A stretch of 64,000 bases of DNA, taken from NCBI GenBank assembly GCA_963970005.1, contig CAXAMN010029016.1:429587-493586 (forward strand), given 5' to 3'. The stretch comes from Durusdinium trenchii. Its lineage: Eukaryota > Sar > Dinophyceae > Suessiales > Symbiodiniaceae. Position 1 is the stretch's first letter, and the number at the start of each line of letters is the position of its first letter. Shown here in pieces: positions 1 to 13,300 of this stretch. The translations under genes were made by a program, and so were the position numbers. The notes beneath the pieces are model-generated. The model was not told the DNA's origin, did no database searches, and worked only from the letters and a program-made list of their open reading frames with translations.

Positions 1-1135
1 GTGGGGGATGTCAGCCAACAGAGGACACGATGGCTCCCGCATGTGTCCCCAGATAGCGAGAGCTATTGGGGTTCTTACTTCAAATGTAGGAAGAAGTGCC
101 TTCCAGGCCCCAATGACGGTGCCCCTGCTGGGACCAAGGCACCCATGATCCCCGAATCTGCTCTGGGAGTATGGCTTTTGGTTCAAGCTGGGGATGGAAC
201 CCAGAGCCCCAGTGGTTTGTTGCGTAGACCCAGTGCTAGTTCATCTACTATACTATACTGCACATAATGTATAATTGGATATAATTGGTCTGTACTTATA
301 ATTATAGTGCAGTTATTCTTTCAAAGCTCTGTAGAAGCTCCCTGCCATCTCGCACGAGTTGGTCGCCGTAGCTACCGTCACCGTCTGGCTTCGGTAGGAC
401 GAGGACACCACGAGCTTTGTCTTGGCGCGGAGCGGCGAGGCCCGGGCACTTCATGGCCTGGCCAGTGCTTGCGGGCGACTGGAGGAGACGGGTTGGAGAG
501 GTGGTTTGGTGGAAGAGAGGTGGTTTGAAAATGGATTTCAAGGTCTAGGGTTGAGGTGTTGAAGCCCTGAGGTCCAAAGCCAGGTGTATGAATCGTAGGA
601 TGGGTGCGGGGAGCTGACATCTAAGGTCGATGTCTATGGCATCCATCAGGAGCTCTTCACACGTCTACGTCCGATCTTCGACCGAGGATTGGCACCGGTT
701 TGGACGGTGCAACCCCTGGAAGTGGCGAACTTCTTGCACCAATTCACCGAACTAGGCATCAATCCACCTTTCTTGTTCACACCCCAACTGGAGCTAGGGA
801 TGGGTGTTTGGGGTTGTGGCGACAGACTTCCCCTACAATACCTTTTTTCACGATTCTTGACTGGAGTGGCTTCTTGTTTTTGTTTCCGCACCGTTCATCT
901 TCGTTTCCAGAGCTTTTTACAATTCATGTCTGGTGACTCATCCAAGTTCGACACATATACGGTGCAACAAACCATGTTTTGTTACCCCTCTTTCTCTTTC
1001 TCTCTCTCTCTCTCATGCAGCATATCTCCACCTCTCCACCCAATCACTCCTAACCCGCTCTTCCCCCAAAAACACCGCACCTGAGAGCCGAACCCCCCAC
1101 CGTGGACCGTCCCGTCCGGTTGGGCACCGCGCCAG
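1..1135. other. Upstream or intronic sequence, no exon seen
   Basis: I see no convincing exon here. The long open frame at 1-267 has no recognisable domain and holds a dispersed repeat: the 19-base word GCTATTGGGGTTCTTACTT at about 62-80 recurs at 34660-34678 and partly, inverted, at 34615-34627. A short CT-rich tract lies at about 993-1015. The first TPR exon starts at 1136 with no start codon, so the gene's true 5' end is either in this stretch or before the window. Confidence 0.4.
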
Positions 1136-4100
1136 GACTTCCGCACCTCGGTGAACCGCGCCCGCGAGGCGGCGGCCATCTGGCAGGAGCTGGGCTTCCG
1201 ACTGGAGGAGCGACGAGCGAATGCGCGATGCGCGCGACAACACGACCTACGGAGGGACGGGGACGGGGAGATGGCGAAGTGGAGGGCGAAGTGGATGGCG
1301 AATGTCTCAGGTTTTCGTGGAAGCCTTGGTTGATTTGCCTTGTTTTCCATTCCATGGCACGTGACGCATGTCTTTTTCACGCCAGGAAGCCTTGGAATTG
1401 GAGTTCCTGGCACGTCTTCAGTTGCAGCTGGGGCAGTTCAAGGAGGGGCGCAAGTCGGGCGAAGAGGCCCTGAAGATCTTCATAGGCCAGCAGTGGGCCG
1501 GGGCGGCGGCCGGCCAAGGGCCAAACGATGCCGGCTGCACCCAAAACTGTGAGGGACGTTGTGAAGTGGTGGTTTGGCTCCAGGCTTTGGCAGGTGGATG
1601 CTGTCGAAGTTCTGTGCCACCTGGGTGTCGAACCCTGTAAGTTGTGGGCTGGCCTATCCTGCATGTCTGGTGCGGGACGGACAAAGTGAAAGATGCGAGA
1701 GCGAGTTCAAGAGTCCAAGCTGTAGACTCCTGCAGACATCCTAGAGTGATCATAGCCCTAGACGGCCCCAAGCAGGCTTCAATTCATTCAATCGGCATAC
1801 ACCGGCGTTTTCTCTCGCGAACCTCTGTGCGTCTGTGCTCTCTTCAGTGCACAGCTTTTGCACATCTGAACGGAGGGGAAGTGCCTCATCCACTCGCCCC
1901 CGGACGGAATGGACTTCCGTCGCCTGGGGAACTTCCGTACACAGCGCACATCCCAACTGGGTCCCAGAACGGGGCTTTCAAATCAAGACGGCCAAAAAGG
2001 AACACACCTCCACCAACCCAAGCGGGATGGGCGGGATGCGGGATGGGCGGGATGCGGGATGGGCATCGGGTCCGGCTGGTGGGGCGAAGACCGGACCGGG
2101 CCGGACGTCCAGGTCTGAAGATTTCCATTTGGCAAGGCGTGACCTTGCGGACCCTGGTCAAGGCGGGGGAGCGAGCGTAGCGGTGGATGACTGGTCTGGA
2201 GGAGTGGGCGGAAGGGTGGCCGTTTTTTTTGAGACCGTTGGATTACATGAAGCTGTTGGTACATGGCTGGAGTTCTACGTGGCTCCAAGTAGATTGCACG
2301 CCAGAACCAATTTCTTGCTTGTTCCTGCCCTGCCAAAATGAAGATGACCTTTCCTTTGGAACTTTCAACAAGGAAGACTTGCTTCGAAGTCGTCGAAGCA
2401 TTGTGAACTTCCCCCTAGACTTCCAAGACCATTAAAACAGTGGGAACGACCTGGTGTTTGGAGTGTAAAATCCTTCGTTGATTCGGTAAAGCCTATTAAA
2501 TCCTATTGAATTAATGGTGGTTGGAAGCCTAGGGTTCCTCTTCGCCAGAACATTCGTCCCTTTTTCCGCCCCATGAATGTACCCCAAGAACGGCTTCAAA
2601 CCACCAGCGATCACGTCGCGCGCGTGCGACCTTCGCGTCGGGTCTCCAGTGATCACGTCGCGCGTGTCTTTCGCTTCTTCGACGTCTTCTCCGTAGGCCT
2701 TGTTGCGGGGGAAGAAGATCAAGGAGGCTCGCAAGCTGGTGACGAAGCCGCAGCATGCGACGTGCGCGCGACGTTGCGGTGCGACGGTGCGACGTGGGGA
2801 TGTTTTTTGGTGGGACATTTTCGTGCTACCCCAAGCTTGAAGCGCTCCGTGCTTTGTGGTCACGTTGATAGGTGTTCATAGTCGATCAAAAGTGCTTAGC
2901 CTTCCAAACTAGAAGCTTTGCATGTCTGCATGTCTCGCAGTACCGAAAAGAACATCATGTCCATGTGTCAAAAACCTGGGGCAACATTTTGGCCATAGCT
3001 GTTCCTCTGGCCGGGTGCCATGATCCAAAAGAACATCTCTCCCTCCTTCAGCTACTCCATGGCTACTCCATCCGACCGTGCTCGACGGAGCCGCGTCTCG
3101 CCCTCGCCGGACCGTGTCTGCATGTCGTCTGGCTGGCTCCAGCTGGACCTGGACCTGGACCTTGTGTACTCTGGACCCTGGACTGGTGTGGAATCACATG
3201 TTTGGGTCGATGCTGAGAAACGGAACGCGCTGAGACTGAGATCCAGTCGTAAAAGCAACCTCGGGTTCGGTACGACTGGACCCGTACCGAAACCGACATA
3301 GTGGTATCGATTTCACATCACCGTACCTGACCTTCTCAGGGACTACTAGAGAAGCTACTAGGAACAAGTGCCTTACTAGTAGTAACAGGTGCCTTACTAG
3401 TAGTAACAAGAAGCTATTAGAAACAAGTGCCTTATAGGTGGACTTCTCAGGTGCTACCGGATCCGGACTGAGACTCAGACGTCCAAAAAAGCAGGCACCT
3501 GATCCACCTGAGCTACGATCCACCTGATCTCGCCGCCGGGGAGTCGGGGCAGTCGCTTCACCGGTGCCGCCGGTGGACGTCCTTGGGCTTCATCGGTGGC
3601 AACTCAGGTGACAAGGCGCCAGGCGCTCTTCGAGGCGGGTGGGCGTAAGGCGGCTGTGACGGCATAAGGGGCGAAAGCAGATGGTGAAGTGAACACTATT
3701 ATATAGCTCCATGGTTTCGTTTCGAACATACTTGTGATATATAGCAACTCATATATCAGCTAGATATCACTTAAAAGCCCCTCGCTCCCCGTGACCGCAC
3801 CCGCGCTGCACCGCACCTGACCCGACCGGCACGCGACCCGCGTGGGGCGGCCGACGGACGAGCTATGCGTTTCTTCCGAACCGACGGTGGGTCAGGAGGC
3901 CAAAGATGTGGTGGGCAAGGCGGCGGCCCTGGATGCCACCGCCGAGGCCCGGAAGCGAAGCGCGAAAAGCGCGCGAAAAGCGCGTGCGCCAGCGAGGCGA
4001 CCGTGCCAGGTTTGGACGTGGAAGGTGTGGGAAGCGAAGCTGTGGGAGGTGAAAAAGGCTCGTGGCAGAGAAGGTGGATCTATGAACTCCAAGCCGATTC

Positions 4101-4391
4101 TGGGTAGAAGCAAAGGAGCTTCCGGAGGGTCTATGTTATGCACTTGAAGGTACTTTCATCCAAGAATTTGTACCCAAAGAGAATCGTGTGCGAGAATCTG
4201 ATCCCGAAAAGTTCTACAGAGGTTGGTTTCAAGCCCCTAAGCCCCAAGAAAAACACCAAGCCTTTGTAACCTCTGGGTTACTCCATCTCTGCAACCTGCA
4301 GGTGCTGATGGCTGAGGGCCAGGCTATTGAGGCAGCGAACCTTCTCAAGGAGGCGATGAAGTTGGCGAAGAACACCCAAATGAAGGACCAG
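1136..4391 (+). CDS. TPR gene, first exon group
   Basis: Four exons. 1136-1216 reads DFRTSVNRAREAAAIWQELG and on to LEERR, then a GC donor at 1217. 1386 onward (after an AG at 1384-1385) reads EALELEFLARLQLQLGQF and on to EEALKIF, a full helix pair; its donor near 1480-1496 is unclear. 3896-3954 reads EAKDVVGKAAALDATAEAR with a GC donor. 4302-c.4391 reads VLMAEGQAIEAANLLKEAMK and on to MKDQ; a GC donor near 4392 is likely. The spacing of small and large hydrophobic residues is that of TPR helices A and B. The intron of about 2.4 kb between 1.5 and 3.9 kb carries GGGATGGGCG-type tandem repeats at 2025-2068, duplicated GATCACGTCGCGCG words at 2608-2665, and a CTACTAG/AACAAGTGCC repeat cluster at 3340-3440, with no further exon that I can support. 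Confidence 0.65.
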
Positions 4392-7300
4392 GGCGACCTG
4401 CAGTAGCTCTGGTGTCGATGAAGAACGAAGAACACCATTGGCAGCTGCCTGCGGTTTACATAAAAGGAACCCCTGTGCATAGGTGGGTTCCCTTTAATTT
4501 AGATTGTGCAGGATTGCTTCCATCAATTTGGGTCCCTTCTTTTGTCAATTTGTGTGCGGGCATGGTCGCATGGTTGAACCACCCAAAAGATTCACCGCAA
4601 AAGCTTTTCATTTGGGTCCCGGCTGAGCCGGTCTTGGAGTGAGCGTGTGGACCTCCATGAAAGAAGCCAGCTCACCTGCGCATGTCTTAGACGCGACGTA
4701 GACCAATTTCCTACTGAAAAGCCATTGGTTCCTCTTGAAGATTGGATCTTTGCTCATATTCTTTAACCAAGCCAGTGCAACGAACTCCAACCACTGTTGA
4801 TTTGAAGAATTTCAGCACAGCACAGCACAACCATTGGCAGGTGCTGCATATCCATGGTTGTTCTTTTCACAACCTCACAGGGGGGTCCTTTTCGGATCCA
4901 TGCCCGGTCCGTCTCATGAGAACTGCAGGACCGGCAGCTGAAGAAATACGAGGTGCGCCTCCACATCGGAGGGGTGGCATGACAGGAGGCTTCGTATCCA
5001 GCCGAGCACGGCCCACGCCGAACGGAAAGGGATTCCGATGATCCAAAGACAGAAGGAAGGTGCGGAAGGAGTGGGACTCCGGAAGAAAGACCGCTCCATC
5101 CGCGAAAAAAACACGTGCAAACTAGTTGAGGAAAAGGAAGTTCGAACACCCTCTCGTCCCACGCTTCAGTCCGCGAAGCCTGCCACGCCCAAAAGCGAGT
5201 CGGTCCGAGAGGAGGAGAATGGTGGAGAACGGAGAACCAGCGGAGAACGGACTCCAAAAAACCTGGGTCTGAAGTCTGAAGTTCTTCAACGTGTCTAGCC
5301 TTCCCGTTCGATGGGAACGACCTGGTTTTGAGTGGGACTCAAATCCTTAATCCATGGTGGGACCGGAAATCCTCGGTGTGTCGGCGTCGCGGGACGCCGA
5401 GCATGGCGTCCGTCTAGGCTATCAGGTGACCAGGCTGGAAAGCACCATGGGGGGTCGCGAAGGACCCGCACCAGATGAATTCTAGCTGACAAGGCTCAGG
5501 ATTTGGCTCTTACACGCAGGACCCGCAGTACTCTCAAAAAGACCACTCTTCGCTGCAAACGTTCTCCCACAATGGTCAGACAATTTATAGATCACTGATC
5601 ACGCGGTTTTGATGGATGGGTTCCCTAATAAAACACAAACACATGTCCTTTCTGGCTAGAACCCTGGGACCAGACCTGCCCAAAGGGCGCTGCTTTGAGG
5701 CAACCATGACTGCAGAGCAAGCCAACTTCTACCTGCAGGGCCAGAAGTATGAAGAAGCGTGACCTAGCCTCATTTTACTTCACACATTCTTTGTTTGATG
5801 GTCTTGGAGTTTGAAGTGATAGCGCCTTCAACATCAGAACATACATCTCTCCCCCTCTGTATGTATACAGTATGTTTCAAGACCTCTCGGCCATCATGAC
5901 GCTTTTTGTCTTAACTCCATCGAGGTTCGCTGATTATATCATATGATAGTTATCGTGATCGAAGTACATAGGGCACCGAAGCAAAGCAAAGGTCAGCCCC
6001 AGGCCAGGCGCAATCATAGGTGAGAATACTCTTGACATGGATCTTTGTTTGTTTTCTTCTACCATTGGACAGACATGGTCAAGACGTGTGACAAAGAATG
6101 GTTTCAATGGCTGCACTGAACTTTTTGTTTCTTTATCCCTTTCTCTACTAAAATTCCGGCCAAGGACAGAACACCACTGATTGAACCCATTCATCAAGAA
6201 ATCATGCGAACCTCGCAGGAACTTCTTAGAGTTATATGCTTGCAGAGTGTTCTTTTGAACAACATCAAGAGTTTGATCAAGAGGAAGGCAGCAACACCCG
6301 CCCAGGCTGCAAACTGCCAAATCGGCCTTCCATCTTTTTGAGAAGCTGCAGTGTCAAGTGGAGATGGCTCCTGGGGCCTGATTTGCTGGAAGTTTGAGCG
6401 TTCTGGTTGCCCATTTTGCTCAAATGAGATGAGGCCCTCCAGAAGTCCTCATTCCAGGCTTAGTCCCCATCAACTATTTTTTTGGCAATCAGCTTTGGGT
6501 GCAAGATTGTGGGGTTCCTGGACGACGATGCCGGTGATGGATCCAATGTTGTATGAGGAACAGAGGACAGGAGCACCGGAGCAAGCCGGACTTCCTGCGC
6601 GGTTGAGTCCTGCGGTTGGTTGAATCTGACAACATTGGTTCAAGGGGTTGACATTGGGTCAAATTGGTTGATCATCCAACTGACATTGGTTGATCTGTCA
6701 TCCATTGGTTGATCAACCAAGGGTTCTCTCGTCAACATCCAGGATCTTTTGCCTCCGTCATCCCAAAGGAATCGGCGGAATTGGCTTTCGGCTTTGCGCA
6801 GGTCTCTCATCCGTCCGTCATCTTCGGTCTCTCCTCGTTCCGTCCGTGGAGTCGATCGGTGGCTGCGGAATGGGGGGGCTCCGACCAGCGCTGGTTCCCT
6901 CCCTCCCACGTCTCCCTCGCTGTCGCTCCCTGAGGCCACGACGCTGAGTACCATGGTCATGGCGCATTTGTGTTTGGAGCATCCGGACAAGGCCCTAGAG
7001 GCACGGCGCGGCGCAGAACGGGCGGAGAACGGGGCGGAGAACGGGAGGAAGTAAGGGCGTGGCGTGAGAGGCGCCGGGGTGAGAGGTGGGGAGAAGTTGT
7101 GATGCGAAAGCGGTGAACTCAGCTGAGGGTTGGTCTAAGAGTCTAAGAACCTGACACTGTTCTGCGCAGTGATGTTCCTTTGTGTTCCTTACTCCAAGTT
7201 GCAACAGGCGGCATCCAGGCGAGTCACTTTCCACCGAGATGTCCTGAACTCGGCAAGATAGCCGATGGTTTATTTCTATGGACTCTTTCTTTTTTGCCAA

Positions 7301-10300
7301 GGGTTTTAGGTTTCCAATGGTTTTCCAGTGACCAGTGATCTCCCTGATGAGACCATTGCCAGTTGCCCCCCCATAAAAAGAGTCTCTGGAAGCAGAGGAT
7401 ATGGGTAGTCTTGTTGTAGCTTTCCATCTAGATGTTTCTTTGACTTTAGTATGCAGTTAAGCTATACATAGCGGGCTGCGATGGACCACCCGCGATGCCC
7501 TACTATTCATAAGATGGTGCCAGGATGGAAGCCCAGGGATGGCAGCGACATGATCTAGCTGCGGGGCTATCCTGGATTTTGGTCCCCTCAACTGTTGCTG
7601 TGAAGCTTGCACAAAGGATCCCCCGCATTAGACCATCCTCCACTTCCTAGCTGCATTTGGAAGGATACCAAGAAGGCCATCAACATCTACGAGTCCTTGA
7701 ACGACAAGAAGGGCGAGGCGAGTCAAATTTTGTTGGAGGGATTTGGTCGGGGGATTTGGGTAAAGGACCTCCAACTAGGTAGGTTAGGTTAGGTTTAGGA
7801 CCCCCTAACTGTGTCCATAGAGGGCCCTGCGAGAGAATTCGGAGTGTGACATGGGGAGGTGGTGAAGGACCGACTGATGGACTCATAGAGCGTCATGAAA
7901 GACCGGGTTTCCGGGACTCTCCAGATCCCAAGGGCCTTGTGCCGAAGACCAGTTGACATAGGTAAAAGGCGAGGACAAAAGGCCGACTCGCAGGTCCAGA
8001 AGGGTCTCATTCATCAACGCCTCAGTGTGGCTTTCTTCTCACTTCGGAGCAATGGAAGCTTCCGCTTCGCCTTCCGGAACGTTTTGTGCGACATCGAGGG
8101 CTCGAGGCTCGACGTTTTGCCAGGGCTTGGCGTGGATCAACCATTGCTCTGGCCTGACGAAGATGGGCGACTTCGACGAGGTCCGGGCCTTTTAGGTCCG
8201 GGGTGGAATCGCAGCCGCAGGTTTCTGGAGGACCGGGTCTTGGGGGAGACATGGCTGGGTATGCTGGGGGAGATATGCTAGGGCTCAGGGTCCGGCTCGG
8301 ACGCTGGGAGACGCATAAGTAGGGACCATCTCTACTGCAGTGTCATGGCAGCTTTGCGCTGTCTCTTGGAGGCATCTCGTTGATGCTGCTGGGCCTGGGC
8401 TTTCCGTCGCCCCACCGGTGGTCAACGTTGCCCCATCTGGCTGGCGCCCCGGAGCGACCAGGCTATGAAGGTGGCGAACAAGGCGCGAGATATCTTTGCC
8501 AGCCAGAAGCTGCTGATTGGCCCGGGAGCCCCGGGTTTCGCCGCGCGCGAGGTCGGGGAGGATGGGGATGAATGGGAGATTTTGGGGTTTCATCGGCCAC
8601 TCACCCTGCATCGATCGAACGATGGAACTGAAAGGCTCAGGTTCCCTTCACGGCTTGAGTTTGCCCAAGGGAGACCTGCATGTCTCATGACTTCGAGAAC
8701 ACCATCGGCCGAGACAGCGTTGTCTCAACGAGACAAGCATCGATGCTTTGAGGCGAGGGACAATCCTTGGATCATCTCTCAAGCCTCCACATGACCCGGG
8801 CGCGCGGCCGAGGGACGAGCGCGAGGGACACCGCGCGAGGGACACCGCGCGAGGGACGCACCGTGCTGCCGACTCTGGACTCTGGACCGAGCTTTTTGGA
8901 TCGTTGAACAGATGGGGAGTTGGAGACGTTGGGAGTAAAGTGATTTGGATCTGTTGAAAAGCTCGTGACGCTGTGATTGAGTCGATTGCTGCAAACACCG
9001 TTCTCTCCGGCTGACCGGTGCGCTCGGCGGGGCGGTCGTGGGGGCGGTCGGTGAGGGTTTTCAGCACTCGAGTGCAGAGGGAGCGCGGTTGGTCTGCTTT
9101 CTGGTGACCTTTCTGCTGAGTCCGGCCACAGATAAGCTCATCATTTAAGCTCGGTCTGTGGAGGGTCTGTGCAGGAAGACCGGGTCTGACCTGGCGACGG
9201 CACTTCATGGCCCCATGCAGGTTCTTTTTTCCGCTACACACGACGTGCAAGTAGAGCAGACAAGTAAGAGAGCTGTCACACTCCCTGGCTAGGCATCCAA
9301 CCAGGTCATTGACGCACAGGACATGAGATTCTGGACTGGTTTCCATGTTGGATCATCGAAAAAGGATCGTTCGCCTCACCAGGAAGGATCTTCATCCCGT
9401 GATTCGGGGCCCTCGCGAAGAGCGTTCGATCATGGTCTTTCGATGTTTTTCTTCTCCACATTCCTTGGAGGTCTATGGTTGCACCAACATAGGCTTCTCG
9501 CACTGGGCTGAATACTCATGTTCGAACAACCAAAACGATTCAGCCCAGGAAACTGGCCAACCGTTGGTTCTTCTCGAACGGATTCGGGCCGGGCTCCGGG
9601 CCGGCCGGGGCACCGCTTCCTTCGCCCCTCCACCCCAGGGAGACTTTGCGAAGTCAGCGACGTGTGCCAAGCGCGCGCGGCAGATCTTTAACGAGGCGCG
9701 GCAGATCTCATCGTGTTGTGAATTGGCATTCCAGGACTCTGTAAAGGGATCTCCAAAGAGAACAGTCAAGTTATTTTCTTGAAGTCTTGAAGCCATAGAT
9801 TGGAAACGGTTTCTATCTACTTGAGGACCACTTTAATGATGAGTTATGGAGTCATATGGAGTCATGGAGTCGCAAGATGTTTGTGCTCCTTTTCTTTTGG
9901 TTCGGGTTTTCGGTGTTCAGTTACTTGAGCCCTTTGTCCGTTCGTCTCCATTCAAAGGGGTACGGCCGATGGTACGCTATTGTAGACGAGCGAAGAGACA
10001 AACATTGGTGCCAGCCCTGAAGAGGCTGCTTGCTTCCGACAAGAGGCGGGTTCGGGTGTGTGTGGCCATGTGCGGCGTCGAGAAGGCGTTGTTGGTTTGC
10101 AAGACATTTCATTAACAAGTAGGTACCAACGAAGGAAACGATCTTCCCATCCAAAGTCTTGCAAAGAGTTCCCTTCCAGAAAGTAAAAACGAAGGGCTTA
10201 ACAGGCTTGGCTAGTCGGTGGGAGCTCATGCAGACAATGGTGTTCCAGGTTCTTCGCATTTCCATTCTCTTCCCCGCACCAAATGATCTGCACAAAAGGA

Positions 10301-13300
10301 CACACGTTTCTGAAGGAACCATCACTTGCCCCGCGGAGGTTCTCTTGGGTCCAGTTGGATGTTTTCAACCACTGCGAGACATGGTCAAAAGCTGTCGGCC
10401 CCTGTTGTTGTGGGTGGTGGATCATGTCGCCCCCTGTTGTTCCATGTTCCACCTGGAAGAGACCTACATGGAACCTGAAAAACCCACAACGGACACCACC
10501 CAATCCACCCGGACAACTGGCTGAGGCCTTCATGGCTTGGGCCGAGGCCGAAGCACTCTTCGGCCTCGCGCAGACGCAAGCGGAGGCCCGGCCGAGCCGC
10601 ATCGCCCGCACAGGGCCGAGAGGCCTCCATGCTTTTGGCATCACAGAAGAACTGCTGCTTTCTGTGGTCTTTAGCAAAGACTCGACTCCAAGGCATCCAG
10701 CTGCCTGCAGTCTTGGTGCTTTTCAATGCAACAATCGCGCAGTCTTGGTCGCATGGGCTCAGGACTTCAAGCCGGATGAGGAGCTGCCTGAAGTCTGCCG
10801 CAAGGTGGATGCTTTGGGGTTGAGGTGTCTGGGGTGGGAGCTCGGTGATGATCTGATCTGAAGACCGCTGAAGCTCCCGAGCCGTCCAACTGTTCAACAC
10901 CGGACCGCGACCGAAGAACCGTGGAGGAGAGCCGTCTGGCCGTCTGGTTGACTTGACCACACCTGGTTCCGCGGTGGGGAGTTGCCTTCAGGGGCTGTCC
11001 CTGATGATGATCCTCCATTCCGCGGGGATGAAACAGGAATTTCCGCGTTCCTTTTGATTTCTACCACGTTTCATGATCACTGAAATAAGTCTCACGATAG
11101 ATATCCCTATACCAACATGGTAGTGCCATAGTCCACGTGAAGTCATTTTCCTAGCAACACAGGTTCTTGATACATATCACTTCCGCCATAGCTCCCCCCG
11201 AATTCTCCACTCCCTAAACTACTCATGGCAGTGGAGTTCACCACCACCTTGGTATTTGGATGTCATCGTCCTCAAAAACGAACAACACCGGGGGCTCACC
11301 GACTCGTGATCGATCCCACCTTCCCACCACCTTCGCCCCTGAAGGGCCTTTTCCTCGAACACGTAGACGTGAACACGATGATTTCAGGGAGTGCTATGGT
11401 CCAAACCACCCGACCAGACCGCCCACCCGGCGCGACTCGCTTCGCAGGCGGCGGAGGCCGCCGAGGAGGCCTTGCGCTTGGCCAAGGAGGCGGACGATGA
11501 GCTGTTGACGATGCATGCCATGCAGGCCGGAGTGGGTGGCGGTGAGTCATGAAGATGAAACCAGTTGATTGGTTTTGGCGGCGAGAATAGCCAAAGCAGA
11601 GGAGCATTCTGGTCATGTTCTTTTGTATACACATGGACTAATCAGGATTCACATCTCGTGGAGGAGCTCGCGGGCAATTCGCGCCAGTTGGAAGTGTCAG
11701 TCAGAACTGAGTGCTAAAGGAAGAAGAGACTTGGCCAATTCGCCTGTCCATTCGGTGGGACCCACTGAGTGCTGTCTCGCTTGCTTGCTGTCATCCTTTT
11801 CGACCACCACGAAGTGTCAGTCTTTCTCCGAGGTGGTGGCCAAGACCAGGATCATGTGCTTCCGTCACTGGGAGGCCGTGCTGTTCAGACGGCTGAGACG
11901 GGAGAGGGTGAGGAGACGGCGACGTTTGGACGTTTGGTGAGAGGCGTTTGAGGCATGGTGCAGTGGACACACCTGGTTGAACAAACCGGCAAACCGGTCG
12001 CCTTTGGTCAGGGTGGGGGTGTCTGGTTGAGGAGTGAAACTTGTGAAGCCTTTCTTCTGCTGCACCAGTCGTCCCTGGGTGGTCCAACCATGCAGCATCT
12101 CATTGGGTGCATCGCGCGACGGCCGTGGATGCAAAGGACCGTTTCCCGTGAAACCGGGGGGGGCGCCTGCCGTTTCGTGCCTGCCGTTCGCGCTGAGCCC
12201 CACGGTTTGGTCCGGCGGCGCACCCACCGCGGGCGCGGGGCCCTTCTTCGCCGGAAGTGAGGCGGGGCCCTTCGTGGAAGAGTCGCTGGAGATCGCTCAG
12301 AAGAACAACCAGCGCCCGGGGTACCCAGGGGCCACTGCCATCACGCGGTCGCGGCGCAGATGCCTCCGGTCCCGACCAGAGCCAAGACTCACTTAGCATG
12401 CCTCAGGGGCACTTGTGGAGGGGTTGCGTCGGTGTCTGGCGTGTGGGATGAAAGCCAGAAGCCAGCGATCCACTCAGCAGCTACTATAGCTAGGTCCGCT
12501 AGGTCCGCTAGATCCGCTAGGTCCGCTTCGGTCTCAAGGTGTTGATGGACAAACTGCTAAGCCCTCCGGACCAACGCGCAGAGCCACGACCACGACCGAA
12601 GGGGACAACATCGTGGCACAGACACGCTGGACCACACGGCCGAACGTGCGTTTTTTTTTGCGGCCGAACGCGTGGCCTATATTGGTCGGATCTGGAGAGG
12701 GCTACTCTTGTTCAAAGACATCTCCTTTTTTCATGAGGTTTCTCAATCTTGGTGCTTCTTCTAGCCGAGCAACTTGAGTAGAACAGTAAAACCCTGTGGT
12801 TTGATTCCAGCCGAGAACTTGGACGCCTTCTTGGTGCCGGGAGTGGGCATTTTTGGATGTTTCCTTCCTGTGCGCTCAAGAATGCGATTCTAAAGACATT
12901 CCACGCCATGATTTGGATGGACCTGTGATGGGGCAAAAGGTCTGGCCCATGGTTTCCCCCACTTTTCGAGAGTGTGGATTTGAGCAGGGTGTGTCAGTGT
13001 GCCCCAAAAGCATAGCCGTTGGTAAAATCATGATCATCATTTTAAAGAGAGGCCTACAACCTAACCATCATCCACTGGACCTTGGCAACGGGATGCACCC
13101 AAGATATGAGTAAGGTTCCCACAGCCAGCTGCAGGACGCCCATGCTTTTTTCTCCATCAAGATGAATCCCAGATCAGAAGATCAGATGGCTGGGCTTCCA
13201 CGCCATGATTTGGATGGAACTGGGATGGGGAACAGGTCTCCCCAGCAACCGAACCATCATTGGGATGCACCCAGTTGATACTCCCAGTGGTCTTTTTGGG

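Noticed and set aside
8648..9346. 232-residue minus-strand frame
   Set aside because: No domain, low-complexity Arg/Ser-rich content, and opposite to all supported genes.
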